NCBI GenBank assembly: GCA_900317625.1
Contig: ONHK01000005.1
Span: 62,001-126,000, forward strand
Source of the DNA: an uncultured Treponema sp.
Lineage (GTDB): Bacteria; Spirochaetota; Spirochaetia; Treponematales; Treponemataceae
Direction of reading: 5' to 3'
DNA length: 64,000 bases
Shown here: positions 17,051 through 25,730 of the stretch, piece by piece
Numbering within the stretch: position 1 is the first letter of the stretch
How the letters are laid out: each line of letters begins with the position of its first letter
Program-made: the position numbers and the translations under genes
The notes under the pieces: model-generated
Told to the model about the DNA's origin: nothing
Seen by the model: the letters and a program-made list of their open reading frames with translations, nothing else
Databases searched by the model: none

Positions 17051-19689
17051 TTGCGGAGATTTTCCTTTTCTGCCTGAAGCACAGGAATTTTTTGAACAAT
17101 TTCAGTTTTTTCTTTTTCAAGCCGGACTGAAATCTTATTTTTCTGAAGGTCAACAGCAATTTTATTCAAAGATTTGTCTGTTCGCGCAAGAAGTTCCAAA
17201 GAAAGCGGCTCTTCAATTTCTTTTTGAATAAGACGACGCATCGGACGCGCGCCCATTGAAGGTTCATAGCCGTTCTCAACAAGATAATTCTTTGCATTTT
17301 TGTTTAAATCTATTGAAAGCGCTTTTTCAGAAAGCCGTTCTGCAAGTTCTTTTATCTGTATTTCAAGAATTTTCGCAATTTCTGATTTTTCAAGCGCCTT
17401 GAAAACCACAACATCATCAATGCGGTTTAAAAGTTCCGGACTAAGAAGTTTTTTCAGTTCTGAAAGCGCATTCGTTTTTATCTGGTCGTACGGAAGAATT
17501 CCATTTTCCGAATTTGAAAAGCCAATCGTTCCTTCGCTAGTAATTTGTCTTGCACCGGCATTACTTGTCATAATAATAATTGTATTGCGGAAATTAACTG
17601 TATGACCAAGATTGTCGCTCAATTCTCCTTCCTCTAAAATTTGAAGAAGAAGATTGAAAACGTCTGGATGAGCCTTTTCAATTTCGTCAATAAGCACAAC
17701 CGAATACGGATGACGGCGGACTTTTTCTGTAAGAACTCCACCCTCCTCGTAGCCAATATATCCAGGAGGTGCACCGATAAGACGACTTACATTGTGTTTT
17801 TCCATAAAATCAGACATATCAACGCGGATAATCTGTTCTTCTGAACCAAAAATAAATTTTGAGAGAGCTTTTGCCAGTTGAGTTTTACCAACACCGGTCG
17901 GACCTAAAAAAATAAATGAACCAATAGGATGTTTTGGAGAAGAAATTCCAGTTCGGCTTCTGCGGATTGCACTGCTTATTGAACGGACTGCTTCTTCCTG
18001 CCCAATTACAGTTTTGTGAAGCTCTTTTTCCATATTCAAAAGTCGTTCTGTTTCAGAAGAATCCAAATGTTCAACAGGAATTCCTGTCATTTCCGCGATA
18101 ATGCGGCAAACATCATGCGCTGTAACAATCTTTTTATGCTCAGATTTTTTTTGCCGCCAGACATCAAGAAGCGCGCGAAGTTCATTTTGAAGTTCCTGGA
18201 TTTTGTTCCGGGCTTTTGCAGCATTCTCAAAATCCTGAAATTTCACAAAAGCAAGTTTTTCCTGGGTAAGATTTTTTATCTGCTGTTTTATCTGTTCAAA
18301 TTCAGCAGGATGTTTTTCTTTTGTAATTTTTTTCTGCGCGCCAGCTTCATCCAAAATATCAATCGCCTTGTCGGGAAGCCAGCGTTCATTTATATAACGG
18401 CGGCTTAATTTTACAATAAGCGGAACAACATCTTTTTCGTATATGACGCCATGAAATTTTTCAAACTGACCTTTTATTCCTTCAAGGATTTTTTCTGTAT
18501 CTTTGTCGGAAGGTTCATCTACATTGATTTTTTGGAAACGCCTTTCCAACGCAGGATTTTTTTCTATATATTTCGTGTATTCTTTTGAAGTTGTCGCACC
18601 AATAATCTGGATTTCTCCGCGCCCCAAAGCTGGTTTCAGCATATTTGCGGCATCCATAGCCCCATCCTGTCCACCGGCTCCTATCAACGTATGAAGCTCA
18701 TCGATAAAAAGAATAATATTTTTAGATTTTTTTAGGATTTCAATCATGCGTTTCATCCGCTCTTCAAATTCACCGCGATATTTTGTTCCGGCAACAATAG
18801 TCGCAAGATCAAGGGCAAGAATATGTTTTTTCAAAAGTTCATCTGGAACATCACCTTGAGCAATATGCTGAGCAAGTCCTTCCACAATTGCGGTTTTTCC
18901 AACGCCCGGCTCGCCAACAAGACAAGGATTATTTTTTGAGCGGCGGCTTAAAATTTGAATCATGCGGTTTATTTCTTTTTCGCGGCCAATAACTGGATCA
19001 ATTTTTTGTTTTTCTGAAAGCACGGTAAGGTCGCGTGTGCAGCTGTCAAAAAATGAATCAATTTTATCGTCTTCAAATTCGTTTTCTGATGATTCATAAG
19101 TGCGATTTTCTGCTGAAATATCGTTCATAAAATGGTTTTCCATATCATCAAAATATTCTTCCGCAAGTGTTTTTGGAAAATATTTATCTTTAAGATAATC
19201 AATTGAATGTTCAATATACTCTGGTTCGTGCTGAGTCAGTTTTTTTTGCGCATTTTTTATATCAGATGTTTTTTGACGGACGGCTCTAAGTTCAATTCCT
19301 GCCATAAAAAAGAATTTTGCCACAAAACTTCCTGTTTCGCGGATAACTGCAATAAGAAGATGTTCCGTACCAATAGAATCATCGCCAAAAGCCATTGATT
19401 CCATCAACGCAAGGTCAAGAATAGTCTGAATTCTTCGGCTAAAAATAATTTTTTCAGGATTTTCAATTTCTTCGCTGGAATATTGCTGCAAAAATTTATA
19501 AATTTCATCCTTAAGATTTTTTAATTCCTCTGAAAAACAGCTGAGCACAGAATTTCCGGTACATTTCTGAAAATTAATGATTGCCAAAATAATATGTTCT
19601 GGAAGAATTTCCATGCAACTGCTCAAAAAAGCTTCGTGTCTGGCAAGTTTTTCCAAGATTTCTGTAGCATTTTCTGTAAATTTATTCAT
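17047..19689 (-). CDS. clpC: ClpC-type AAA+ unfoldase
   Basis: ClpC unfolds substrates, including arginine-phosphorylated proteins, for the ClpP protease. The 880-residue protein has an N-terminal Clp-N repeat domain (residues 1-150), AAA-1 with Walker A GEPGVGKTAIVEGLA and Walker B IILFIDELHTLIGAG, a middle coiled coil containing a UVR-type motif (FVKFQDFENAAKARNKIQEL), and AAA-2 with GPTGVGKTQLAKAL and VVLIDEIEKAHPDVF. The UVR motif and the adjacent mcsA-mcsB genes separate it from ClpA and ClpB. The start overlaps the mcsB stop by 4 nt. An insert of about 60 acidic residues follows the Clp-N domain. Confidence 0.92.
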   Translation of the reverse strand: MNKFTENATEILEKLARHEAFLSSCMEILPEHIILAIINFQKCTGNSVLSCFSEELKNLKDEIYKFLQQYSSEEIENPEKIIFSRRIQTILDLALMESMAFGDDSIGTEHLLIAVIRETGSFVAKFFFMAGIELRAVRQKTSDIKNAQKKLTQHEPEYIEHSIDYLKDKYFPKTLAEEYFDDMENHFMNDISAENRTYESSENEFEDDKIDSFFDSCTRDLTVLSEKQKIDPVIGREKEINRMIQILSRRSKNNPCLVGEPGVGKTAIVEGLAQHIAQGDVPDELLKKHILALDLATIVAGTKYRGEFEERMKRMIEILKKSKNIILFIDELHTLIGAGGQDGAMDAANMLKPALGRGEIQIIGATTSKEYTKYIEKNPALERRFQKINVDEPSDKDTEKILEGIKGQFEKFHGVIYEKDVVPLIVKLSRRYINERWLPDKAIDILDEAGAQKKITKEKHPAEFEQIKQQIKNLTQEKLAFVKFQDFENAAKARNKIQELQNELRALLDVWRQKKSEHKKIVTAHDVCRIIAEMTGIPVEHLDSSETERLLNMEKELHKTVIGQEEAVRSISSAIRRSRTGISSPKHPIGSFIFLGPTGVGKTQLAKALSKFIFGSEEQIIRVDMSDFMEKHNVSRLIGAPPGYIGYEEGGVLTEKVRRHPYSVVLIDEIEKAHPDVFNLLLQILEEGELSDNLGHTVNFRNTIIIMTSNAGARQITSEGTIGFSNSENGILPYDQIKTNALSELKKLLSPELLNRIDDVVVFKALEKSEIAKILEIQIKELAERLSEKALSIDLNKNAKNYLVENGYEPSMGARPMRRLIQKEIEEPLSLELLARTDKSLNKIAVDLQKNKISVRLEKEKTEIVQKIPVLQAEKENLRK

Positions 19690-20810
19690 AAATTCCCCAA
19701 AGAAATATTCTGAACTGCCTCGTGCAAAACCAAAGCCCTAAGACGGTCAATTTTTCCTTTTTTATCGTTTAAAATGTCTTTTTCAAAAGAAAAATTTCCT
19801 TCTTTTAATAAAAAAATAATATGATAAGGTTGAATTTTAAAAAGCAGCTCACACAATTTTTCCAGTTCGATTCCAGAAATAAGACCGCATTTTAAACCAA
19901 TCATCAAATCAGAAATAATTTCAACAGATTCGGAAAGGCTTTCCAGCAGACTGAATTTTGCAAGCGAATACGACCTTATGACTGAATTAAAAACAACTGT
20001 CCTTTTTGTATCGGCATAATCGGCCAGAATCTTGCGTTCGATTTCGGCAATATACATGCAGTCCGACTCGAATTCTGCAATCTGGTCGAATTCTGAGCCG
20101 CGCATAGAACTTTTTGTGCTGAGCAGATAAAAACTTCCGGCCGCGCTTCCATTTGAAATCTGCGGAAAAGCCGGTGAAATATTCAAATTCTTATCTTTAA
20201 GGAATTCTGTCACAAGGGAAAATTTTCCAGTCCGGACAATTCCCGGAATATGAATCCGCGCAGAAATTTTCATTCCTGTTCCAGCATCTTTCAACGCGCA
20301 CGTTAAATATCCAAAATCATAAGTTGCCGCAAACTGAAGATTTTTCTGAAGCTTTCCATCAATTTCCGCACATTCAGAAAAACAGGACTGAAAATCAAGT
20401 CCGGCGCAGAAAGAAGAAATTCTTACATGGTCGCCAGAATTCACGAGCGCACTTAACGAAAGAGATTTTTTTTTCTGAAAAACAAGTCCAGTTTCTTCAG
20501 GAAATTTCCGCCGTGGATTTTTAGAAAAACCAGAAGATTTCAAGACTCCCCACTCTTCAAAAAGTTTACGGCCGTCATCATTTATTGATTTTGAGTCAAC
20601 AACGCTGAAAGAAAAATTTTCTTCCTCAGACTGAATTCTTGAAAAAGCATCAAAAACAAGACTTTGAACACGCTCGGAATCATCGCCCCGGAAATTCATT
20701 GCAAATGGAAAATTCGCAAGATTTCTTGCAAGTCGAATTCTTGAAGAAATTACAACATCCTGAAAATGACCTTTTTCCGTATACCAAGGAACTTCAACTT
20801 CGCTAGACAT
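19686..20810 (-). CDS. mcsB: Protein arginine kinase McsB
   Basis: McsB phosphorylates arginine residues and marks proteins for ClpC-ClpP. The 374-residue protein carries the phosphagen-kinase-like opening PWYTEKGHFQDVVISSRIRLARNLANFPF and the later SRIHIPG-like strand ARIHIPGIVRTGKF. The segment SLSALVNSGDHVRISSF matches the family NEEDHLRI block, but with N-S-G-D-H instead of N-E-E-D-H, which may affect the active-site glutamate. The ATG at 20810 has AAAAAGGAG upstream; a longer reading from 20894 overlaps mcsA and is not favoured. It ends in a 4-nt overlap with clpC. Confidence 0.88.
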   Translation of the reverse strand: MSSEVEVPWYTEKGHFQDVVISSRIRLARNLANFPFAMNFRGDDSERVQSLVFDAFSRIQSEEENFSFSVVDSKSINDDGRKLFEEWGVLKSSGFSKNPRRKFPEETGLVFQKKKSLSLSALVNSGDHVRISSFCAGLDFQSCFSECAEIDGKLQKNLQFAATYDFGYLTCALKDAGTGMKISARIHIPGIVRTGKFSLVTEFLKDKNLNISPAFPQISNGSAAGSFYLLSTKSSMRGSEFDQIAEFESDCMYIAEIERKILADYADTKRTVVFNSVIRSYSLAKFSLLESLSESVEIISDLMIGLKCGLISGIELEKLCELLFKIQPYHIIFLLKEGNFSFEKDILNDKKGKIDRLRALVLHEAVQNISLGNL

Positions 20811-20890
20811 TGGAATCTCCTTTTTTAGAATCTGAAAAATCTTCTTCCGGAACAGAATCTGTAACAGAACCGCGGGCAACGCTTCCGTGT

Positions 20891-21376
20891 TCAAGAGCGC
20901 GCAAAAAAATCGCGGTAAACAGCGGCTTTCTCGTAATTTTCTGATTCAACGGCTTCTTCCAGTTTTGCCTGAAGATCCGCACGGTCAGTAAGCGAATTCC
21001 TGAAATGAGCAAGTCGTTTTGGCATTGAGCCAGAATATTTTTCAAAGTCACCGAACTTTTTTATTTCTGCGGTGATTTCATTTCTGAAAGTTTCGTAACA
21101 TTCTGGGCAACCGGCAATTCCATTTTTTTTGATTTCGCCAAGGCTTTTTCCGCAGACAGGACAAAGCCGCGAAAAATCTTCGTTATTTTTTTTGTCGCGT
21201 TCTTTTATTTCTTCGAAAATCGACTCAATATTTTTTACGTCTGGAGCAGTTATTCTTGTTGAAATTCCGCGCGAGGCGGCACAATTCACGCAAAGATTCA
21301 ATTTTCTTTTTCCGCCGTTTCCTATTGCCTCAAGAAAAATTACGGCTTCATTTTTTTTACAAAGGTCACAAATCAT
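20891..21376 (-). CDS. mcsA: McsA-like zinc-finger/UVR protein, C-terminus shortened at a homopolymer
   Basis: McsA activates McsB and is an adaptor for ClpC. The 161-residue product has a first zinc finger (CDLCKKNEAVIF with CVNCAA), a second (CPVCGKSLGEI with CPECYETF) and a C-terminal UVR motif (ADLQAKLEEAVESENYEKAAVYRD). As written, the frame stops just after YRDFF, at 20891. With one T fewer in the T7 run (A7 at 20903-20909 on the plus strand) it would continue as FLRALEHGSVARGSVT for about 30 residues and end at 20803, overlapping the mcsB ATG. The shorter form is therefore probably a sequencing error or slippage variant. The start overlaps the lolE stop (TAATG). Confidence 0.82.
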   Translation of the reverse strand: MICDLCKKNEAVIFLEAIGNGGKRKLNLCVNCAASRGISTRITAPDVKNIESIFEEIKERDKKNNEDFSRLCPVCGKSLGEIKKNGIAGCPECYETFRNEITAEIKKFGDFEKYSGSMPKRLAHFRNSLTDRADLQAKLEEAVESENYEKAAVYRDFFARS

Positions 21377-22707
21377 TAGGATTTCCTGAAAATATCAAGT
21401 GGTTTTTCTTTTCCGGCTTTTACCGCTGGAAGAACTGAAACGCACAACGAAAGAAGCAAAACTGAAACACAAACTGCAAAAAGTTCAGCAAACGGGATTG
21501 AAATCGGAATCGTGGTCAAATAATAAGCTGGATCCAAAAGATGAACCTGCGAAAAACCGTCCGCACTTCCGCCTGAAAAAATGTAAGCAATCCTTGAAAA
21601 AAAGTTGACGATTTTCTCTGTAACAGAAATCAGCTCATTTGCATTTACAGAAAGCAGAAGCCCGATAGGAAGTCCAAGCAAAATTCCAAAGAAACCGCAG
21701 GCAAGTCCCGTAATCAAAAAAGAAACTGTAATTCCGCGGCTTGTTCCTCCAAGGCTTTTTAAAATTGCGATTTCACGGCGACGTTCCATCACAAGCATAA
21801 CAATCGCAGAACTTATATTCACTGCGGCAACAAGAACAATTAGAAACATTATAAAAATCAAAAGAACTTTTGTTGAGGAAAAATTTTCAAACTGGCTTGA
21901 ATTCAGTTCTTTCCATGAATACAAAAGTCCGTTTCCATTGCTGATTTCCTCACAGTCTTTTTGAATCTGAGCAAGTTTTTTTGAAAAAGTTTCAGAAGTT
22001 TTTATCATCACGGAAAAATTTGCAGACTCGCGCGGAATCACAGAAAATCCGGTTTCAAGCGGAATAAAAATCCAAAGCGAATCCATTTCCTGATAGCCGG
22101 AAGAAACAATTGCGGCAACTTTAAAAGTTGAGACTTTCGGCGAAACTGCTCCATTTGAATTTATATTTGTTGTAATCAGGCGGAATGTATTTCCCGCCTT
22201 TAAATTTAAAAGTTCAGCCATTTTTGTTCCAATTACAGCAGATTTTTTGTCGGAAACAAAAGAATTCAAGTCGCCGTCAAAAATTTCAAAAAGAGTTGAA
22301 AAATCTTTGTTCCTAAAAAAAATGTCTGGCTCAACAGCGCGGATTCTTGCGCCAGTGCGGTAGGATTTTCCAGCCGCAAGACCATCGCTTTCTATCTGCG
22401 GAAAAACTCCTGTAACACCGGAAACATTTGAAAAAAGATTTGCGTACGCGGTGAAATTTTCTTTGGATTCGGCAAAAGAACTTCTGCGCGCAATAAAATT
22501 TTCCAAATCACTTGTGCTAAGCCCGATAATGCGCTGCGTCATTCCGCCAATCATTCCATCTGAAACAGAAAGAACAACAACCAGCGGAACAAGACTGATT
22601 CCAATGCAAATCATTGCGCCAAGAACACTTCTTCGGGCGGAAGATTTTTGTGCGCTTTTTGGAAAAATCAGCCTAAAAGCAAAAAGCAATGAAGATTTCA
22701 ACGTCAT
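21376..22707 (-). CDS. lolE: Lipoprotein-releasing ABC transporter permease (LolC/LolE family)
   Basis: LolCDE extracts mature lipoproteins from the inner membrane. The 443-residue protein has the family topology: one N-terminal transmembrane segment (VLGAMICIGISLVPLVVVLSV), a large periplasmic domain (about residues 60-270), and three C-terminal membrane segments (VLLIFIMFLIVLVAAVNISSAIVML, VSFLITGLACGFFGILLGL and the last one near SIPFAELFAVCVSVLLLSL). The FtsX-type motif ERRREIAILKSLGGTSRGI follows the second segment. It starts in a 4-nt overlap with lolD. LolC and LolE cannot be told apart here; the symbol reflects order only. Confidence 0.87.
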   Translation of the reverse strand: MTLKSSLLFAFRLIFPKSAQKSSARRSVLGAMICIGISLVPLVVVLSVSDGMIGGMTQRIIGLSTSDLENFIARRSSFAESKENFTAYANLFSNVSGVTGVFPQIESDGLAAGKSYRTGARIRAVEPDIFFRNKDFSTLFEIFDGDLNSFVSDKKSAVIGTKMAELLNLKAGNTFRLITTNINSNGAVSPKVSTFKVAAIVSSGYQEMDSLWIFIPLETGFSVIPRESANFSVMIKTSETFSKKLAQIQKDCEEISNGNGLLYSWKELNSSQFENFSSTKVLLIFIMFLIVLVAAVNISSAIVMLVMERRREIAILKSLGGTSRGITVSFLITGLACGFFGILLGLPIGLLLSVNANELISVTEKIVNFFSRIAYIFSGGSADGFSQVHLLDPAYYLTTIPISIPFAELFAVCVSVLLLSLCVSVLPAVKAGKEKPLDIFRKS

Positions 22708-23408
22708 TTTTTTGCCCCATCTTTTTCCAAATCAATTTTTTCAAGATTTCCGCAGTTTATCGAGTAACAGATATCACCTTTTTTCGCCAGTTCGCGGTCG
22801 TGGGTAACAAGAATCAAAGTTTTTTTATATTTATCAACCATTGAAAAAAGCAACTCTCCAATAAGAAGCGCATTTTCCGGATCAAGATTTCCTGTCGGCT
22901 CATCAGCAAGAATCAGTTCCGGGTCATTTATAAGCGCTCTGGCAACGGCAACACGCTGTCGTTCTCCACCAGAAAGTTCTCCGGGAAGATGCTCCAGCCG
23001 ATTTTCAAGTCCTACATCGCAAAGAAGGATTTTCGCCTTTTCAATCGCCTGTTTTTTTGACATTCCAGCCATAAAAGCCGCCATATAGACATTTTCCAGA
23101 GCTGAAAAATCCTTTAAAAGATAATGAAACTGAAAAATAAGACCAAGGAATTCGGAACGGTACAAAGCCTGTTCCTTTTCAGAAAGAGAAGTTACATTCC
23201 ATGAACCGGCAATTACAGTTCCAGAAGTAGCCGCATCAATGCTTCCGATTATATTCAAAAGAGTGCTTTTTCCGCTTCCGCTCTGCCCGATGATTACAGT
23301 TTTGCTTCCTTTTTGGACATTCAGACTAAGATTTTTAAAAATTGTGAGTTTTTCGTTTCCGTTTGAATAAGTTTTTTCCAGATTGCTGATTTTTACCAGA
23401 TTATTCAT
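22704..23408 (-). CDS. lolD: Lipoprotein-releasing ABC transporter ATPase LolD
   Basis: The 234-residue protein is the ATPase of the Lol complex. It shows Walker A GQSGSGKSTLLNIIG, the Q-loop GLIFQFHYLL, the ABC signature LSGGERQRVAVARALINDP, Walker B LILADEPTGNLDPENA and the H-loop ILVTHDRELAKKG. GLIFQ and EPTGNLD are typical of the LolD/MacB/FtsE subfamily. It starts inside the upstream permease (8-nt overlap) and overlaps the downstream permease by 4 nt, which ties the three genes to one complex. Confidence 0.92.
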   Translation of the reverse strand: MNNLVKISNLEKTYSNGNEKLTIFKNLSLNVQKGSKTVIIGQSGSGKSTLLNIIGSIDAATSGTVIAGSWNVTSLSEKEQALYRSEFLGLIFQFHYLLKDFSALENVYMAAFMAGMSKKQAIEKAKILLCDVGLENRLEHLPGELSGGERQRVAVARALINDPELILADEPTGNLDPENALLIGELLFSMVDKYKKTLILVTHDRELAKKGDICYSINCGNLEKIDLEKDGAKK

Positions 23409-24645
23409 CGTGAAGAACCTCCGCCACTTTCATATCAAGAACATTTTGGCTTGCCTGCCAAGCCGCCCACAAAGGTGAAGCAATTCCAAAAAGAGTGATA
23501 AAAAATATCTCGTGAAAAATTATTTTTGCCGGAATCTGAGCAAAAACTGTAAACATATAATTCTGCGTTAAAAATCCTGCAAAATCAAAAATCGGCTTTA
23601 TATTCACGCAAATCAAAAGTCCAAGAACAAGACCGCAAAAAGAACCTGCAGCACCGCTCGTAAACCCGCGCATTATAAAAATCGACTTTATCTCATTTTT
23701 AGTTCCACCCAAAGCAGACAAGATTGAAATTTCCTGACGTTTCTCAAAGACAAGACGACGCATTCCATTATAAATGTTTATTCCTACAACAACAAAAATA
23801 ATGCAGACAAGAAGCATAAGAATATTTTTTTCAATCCGCAACGCGCCAAAGAACGATTTATTAAATTCTCGCCAGGACTGAATTTTTACTTCTGGAAATT
23901 TCTGTTTTATTTCAGAAAGAACCGCAACATCATTTTCAAAATTTTTAAGTTTTATGCTGTAAACCGGAACAGAATCCTGACCAAAATATTTTTTTGCGGA
24001 ATCCAAATTCACAAAACCGTAGCTTTGTTCAATATCAATATAATTGCAGTCAAAAATTCCTGTAACGGTAAACTGACGGTTCTGGGAAATCAGCGCGACA
24101 TCTTTTCCTCCAGCCAAAGCCAAAAGATTTACCACCGAACCGACTGTAACCCCAAGCTGATTTGCAAGAGATTTGCCTAGAACAATTCCGTCAGAAGTTT
24201 CAAGATTAAATTTGCCAAGAACAATTCTCACCTGCTCCGCAAATCCTTTGTCAATTTCCCGGATATTCGGTTCAACCGCCCGGATTACAGCCGCAGCCTG
24301 CTTGTTTCTGCCGCCAACAACAAGCCCCTGAGACTCAATGAACGGCGTAACGCAGGCAATTTTTGAATTTTCAGCGCAAAAATCAAGAAAATCGGTAAAA
24401 ATTTCATCAGGAATTTCTGTAACACGCAAATGCGCCGAAGAAATTTCCATAATCGGATTGATTGAAAAAAACTGGAATCCATTCATAACGCTCACAACTG
24501 TAATTAAAGTCATAACGCCAAAACAAATTCCAAGAGTAGACAAAAAATTTGTCGCGGAAGTCCGGCCTTTTCTGTCAATACGGGCAAAACGACGGGAAAC
24601 TTCAAAAATCCATTTTAAAGATGTGGAAAATTTTTTATTTCTCAT
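23401..24645 (-). CDS. lolC: Lipoprotein-releasing ABC transporter permease (LolC/LolE family)
   Basis: This second FtsX-type permease (414 residues) has the N-terminal segment NFLSTLGICFGVMTLITVVSVMNGF, where NGF is the usual LolC/E motif, a periplasmic domain, and three C-terminal segments starting with KNILMLLVCIIFVVVGINIYNGMRRL followed by FEKRQEISILSALGGTKNEI. I placed the start at 24645 because GGAG lies 11 nt upstream and the ATG overlaps the end of the preceding gene by 11 nt. It probably pairs with the 21376-22707 permease around LolD. The two permeases are only moderately alike, as in a LolC/LolE heterodimer. Confidence 0.87.
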   Translation of the reverse strand: MRNKKFSTSLKWIFEVSRRFARIDRKGRTSATNFLSTLGICFGVMTLITVVSVMNGFQFFSINPIMEISSAHLRVTEIPDEIFTDFLDFCAENSKIACVTPFIESQGLVVGGRNKQAAAVIRAVEPNIREIDKGFAEQVRIVLGKFNLETSDGIVLGKSLANQLGVTVGSVVNLLALAGGKDVALISQNRQFTVTGIFDCNYIDIEQSYGFVNLDSAKKYFGQDSVPVYSIKLKNFENDVAVLSEIKQKFPEVKIQSWREFNKSFFGALRIEKNILMLLVCIIFVVVGINIYNGMRRLVFEKRQEISILSALGGTKNEIKSIFIMRGFTSGAAGSFCGLVLGLLICVNIKPIFDFAGFLTQNYMFTVFAQIPAKIIFHEIFFITLFGIASPLWAAWQASQNVLDMKVAEVLHDE

Positions 24646-25726
24646 AATTTTGAACGCTCCTGACAATTCCATTCAAATAAAGCAAATCTTTTTTGCGCCG
24701 TCCATTTTCATAATAGGATTCAACAACAAAACCACCGTCAAAAGTCATTGTTGTGATGTATGAATCCGTGGAACTATAAATTGTGGAAACGCGGAGTTTT
24801 CCGTCTTCATAGAAAAAGTAATCCGGTGAACCGTCTTGAATTTTGTACTCAAACTGTTCTTTTTTTGATGAAATTCCAAGAACGCGCGATTTATTTTTGT
24901 CATAAGAATATTCCTCAAAATATTTTTCAAGAATTTTTCCGTTTTCAGAATATTTCCATTCAATTTTGCTTTCAAGAACGAATTTTCCGGCTTTTTTTTC
25001 GTCTTTTTTGAAAAATGTATAATTTTTTGAACTTACAACGCGTCCTTTTTGGTCGTAAAGAATCTCGTGTTTTTCGTTTTCAGAGACAACTGTGCTTGCA
25101 AAAGGTTTTGCGCCGTCCGAATATTTAAATTCCTGGGAATCCATAATTTTTGAAGAAGAAATTCCGCCCGAAATGTCCCAGTTTTCTTTTTTCAAAAGGC
25201 GCATTTTATCATCATAATAGCTTCTGACCGCTTTTTTTCCATCCGATTTTACGATTGTGCTTCCACCATCAGTTTTTTGAACAGAAAGTTCCTCGTCGTC
25301 GTAGGAATAAAGTGAAAGCGACTTATCTTCATTAAGATATTTTTTTTCAACCGGAGCTTTTGTTTCTGTTGAATTTTTAAATACAGCACCGGCAATTTCG
25401 CTGATTTCCTTTTCTTCTGAATTTTTCAGTTTTTCAGAAATCGCAGAATATTCTTCCGGCGCGCGAACTGAAAAAACTTTGCCATCTGCAAAAAGTTCTT
25501 TAATCCAATTTCCGTCATCCGCAGAAGAATCATAATCCTGATATGAAAATGAAACTTCTGGAACCTGAAAACCAAGAAATTCACCAAGCGGAACCGGACC
25601 TTGCTCAAAAGTCCATACGGGAAAACTCAAAAAATCCACCCACGCCTCGATTTTTAGGCTTTGCGCATCCAATAAAGCGGTTGAAAAAAATAAAAATACG
25701 GCAAAAATCCTGGCAATTTTTTTCAA
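24635..25726 (-). CDS. Exported protein with YD/MORN-like repeats, unknown function
   Basis: The 363-residue protein has a signal peptide (MKKIARIFAVFLFFSTALLDA-Q). From about residue 150 it contains repeated short units with a tyrosine followed by an acidic residue and glycine-lysine, for example SYYDDKMRLLKKE, ILYDQKGRVVSSK, WKYSENGKILEKY, FFYEDGKLRVST and SYYENGRRKKDL. These look like the antiparallel-strand repeats of MORN-variant or RHS/YD proteins. It is probably periplasmic. Its end overlaps lolC by 11 nt, so it may have a link to lipoprotein transport, but this is inference. I do not recognise it further. Confidence 0.7.
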   Translation of the reverse strand: MKKIARIFAVFLFFSTALLDAQSLKIEAWVDFLSFPVWTFEQGPVPLGEFLGFQVPEVSFSYQDYDSSADDGNWIKELFADGKVFSVRAPEEYSAISEKLKNSEEKEISEIAGAVFKNSTETKAPVEKKYLNEDKSLSLYSYDDEELSVQKTDGGSTIVKSDGKKAVRSYYDDKMRLLKKENWDISGGISSSKIMDSQEFKYSDGAKPFASTVVSENEKHEILYDQKGRVVSSKNYTFFKKDEKKAGKFVLESKIEWKYSENGKILEKYFEEYSYDKNKSRVLGISSKKEQFEYKIQDGSPDYFFYEDGKLRVSTIYSSTDSYITTMTFDGGFVVESYYENGRRKKDLLYLNGIVRSVQNYEK

Positions 25727-25730
25727 AGTG

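Noticed and set aside
20810..20894. Longer McsB reading from 20894
   Set aside because: The added residues overlap mcsA, lack a ribosome binding site, and the family start matches the ATG at 20810.
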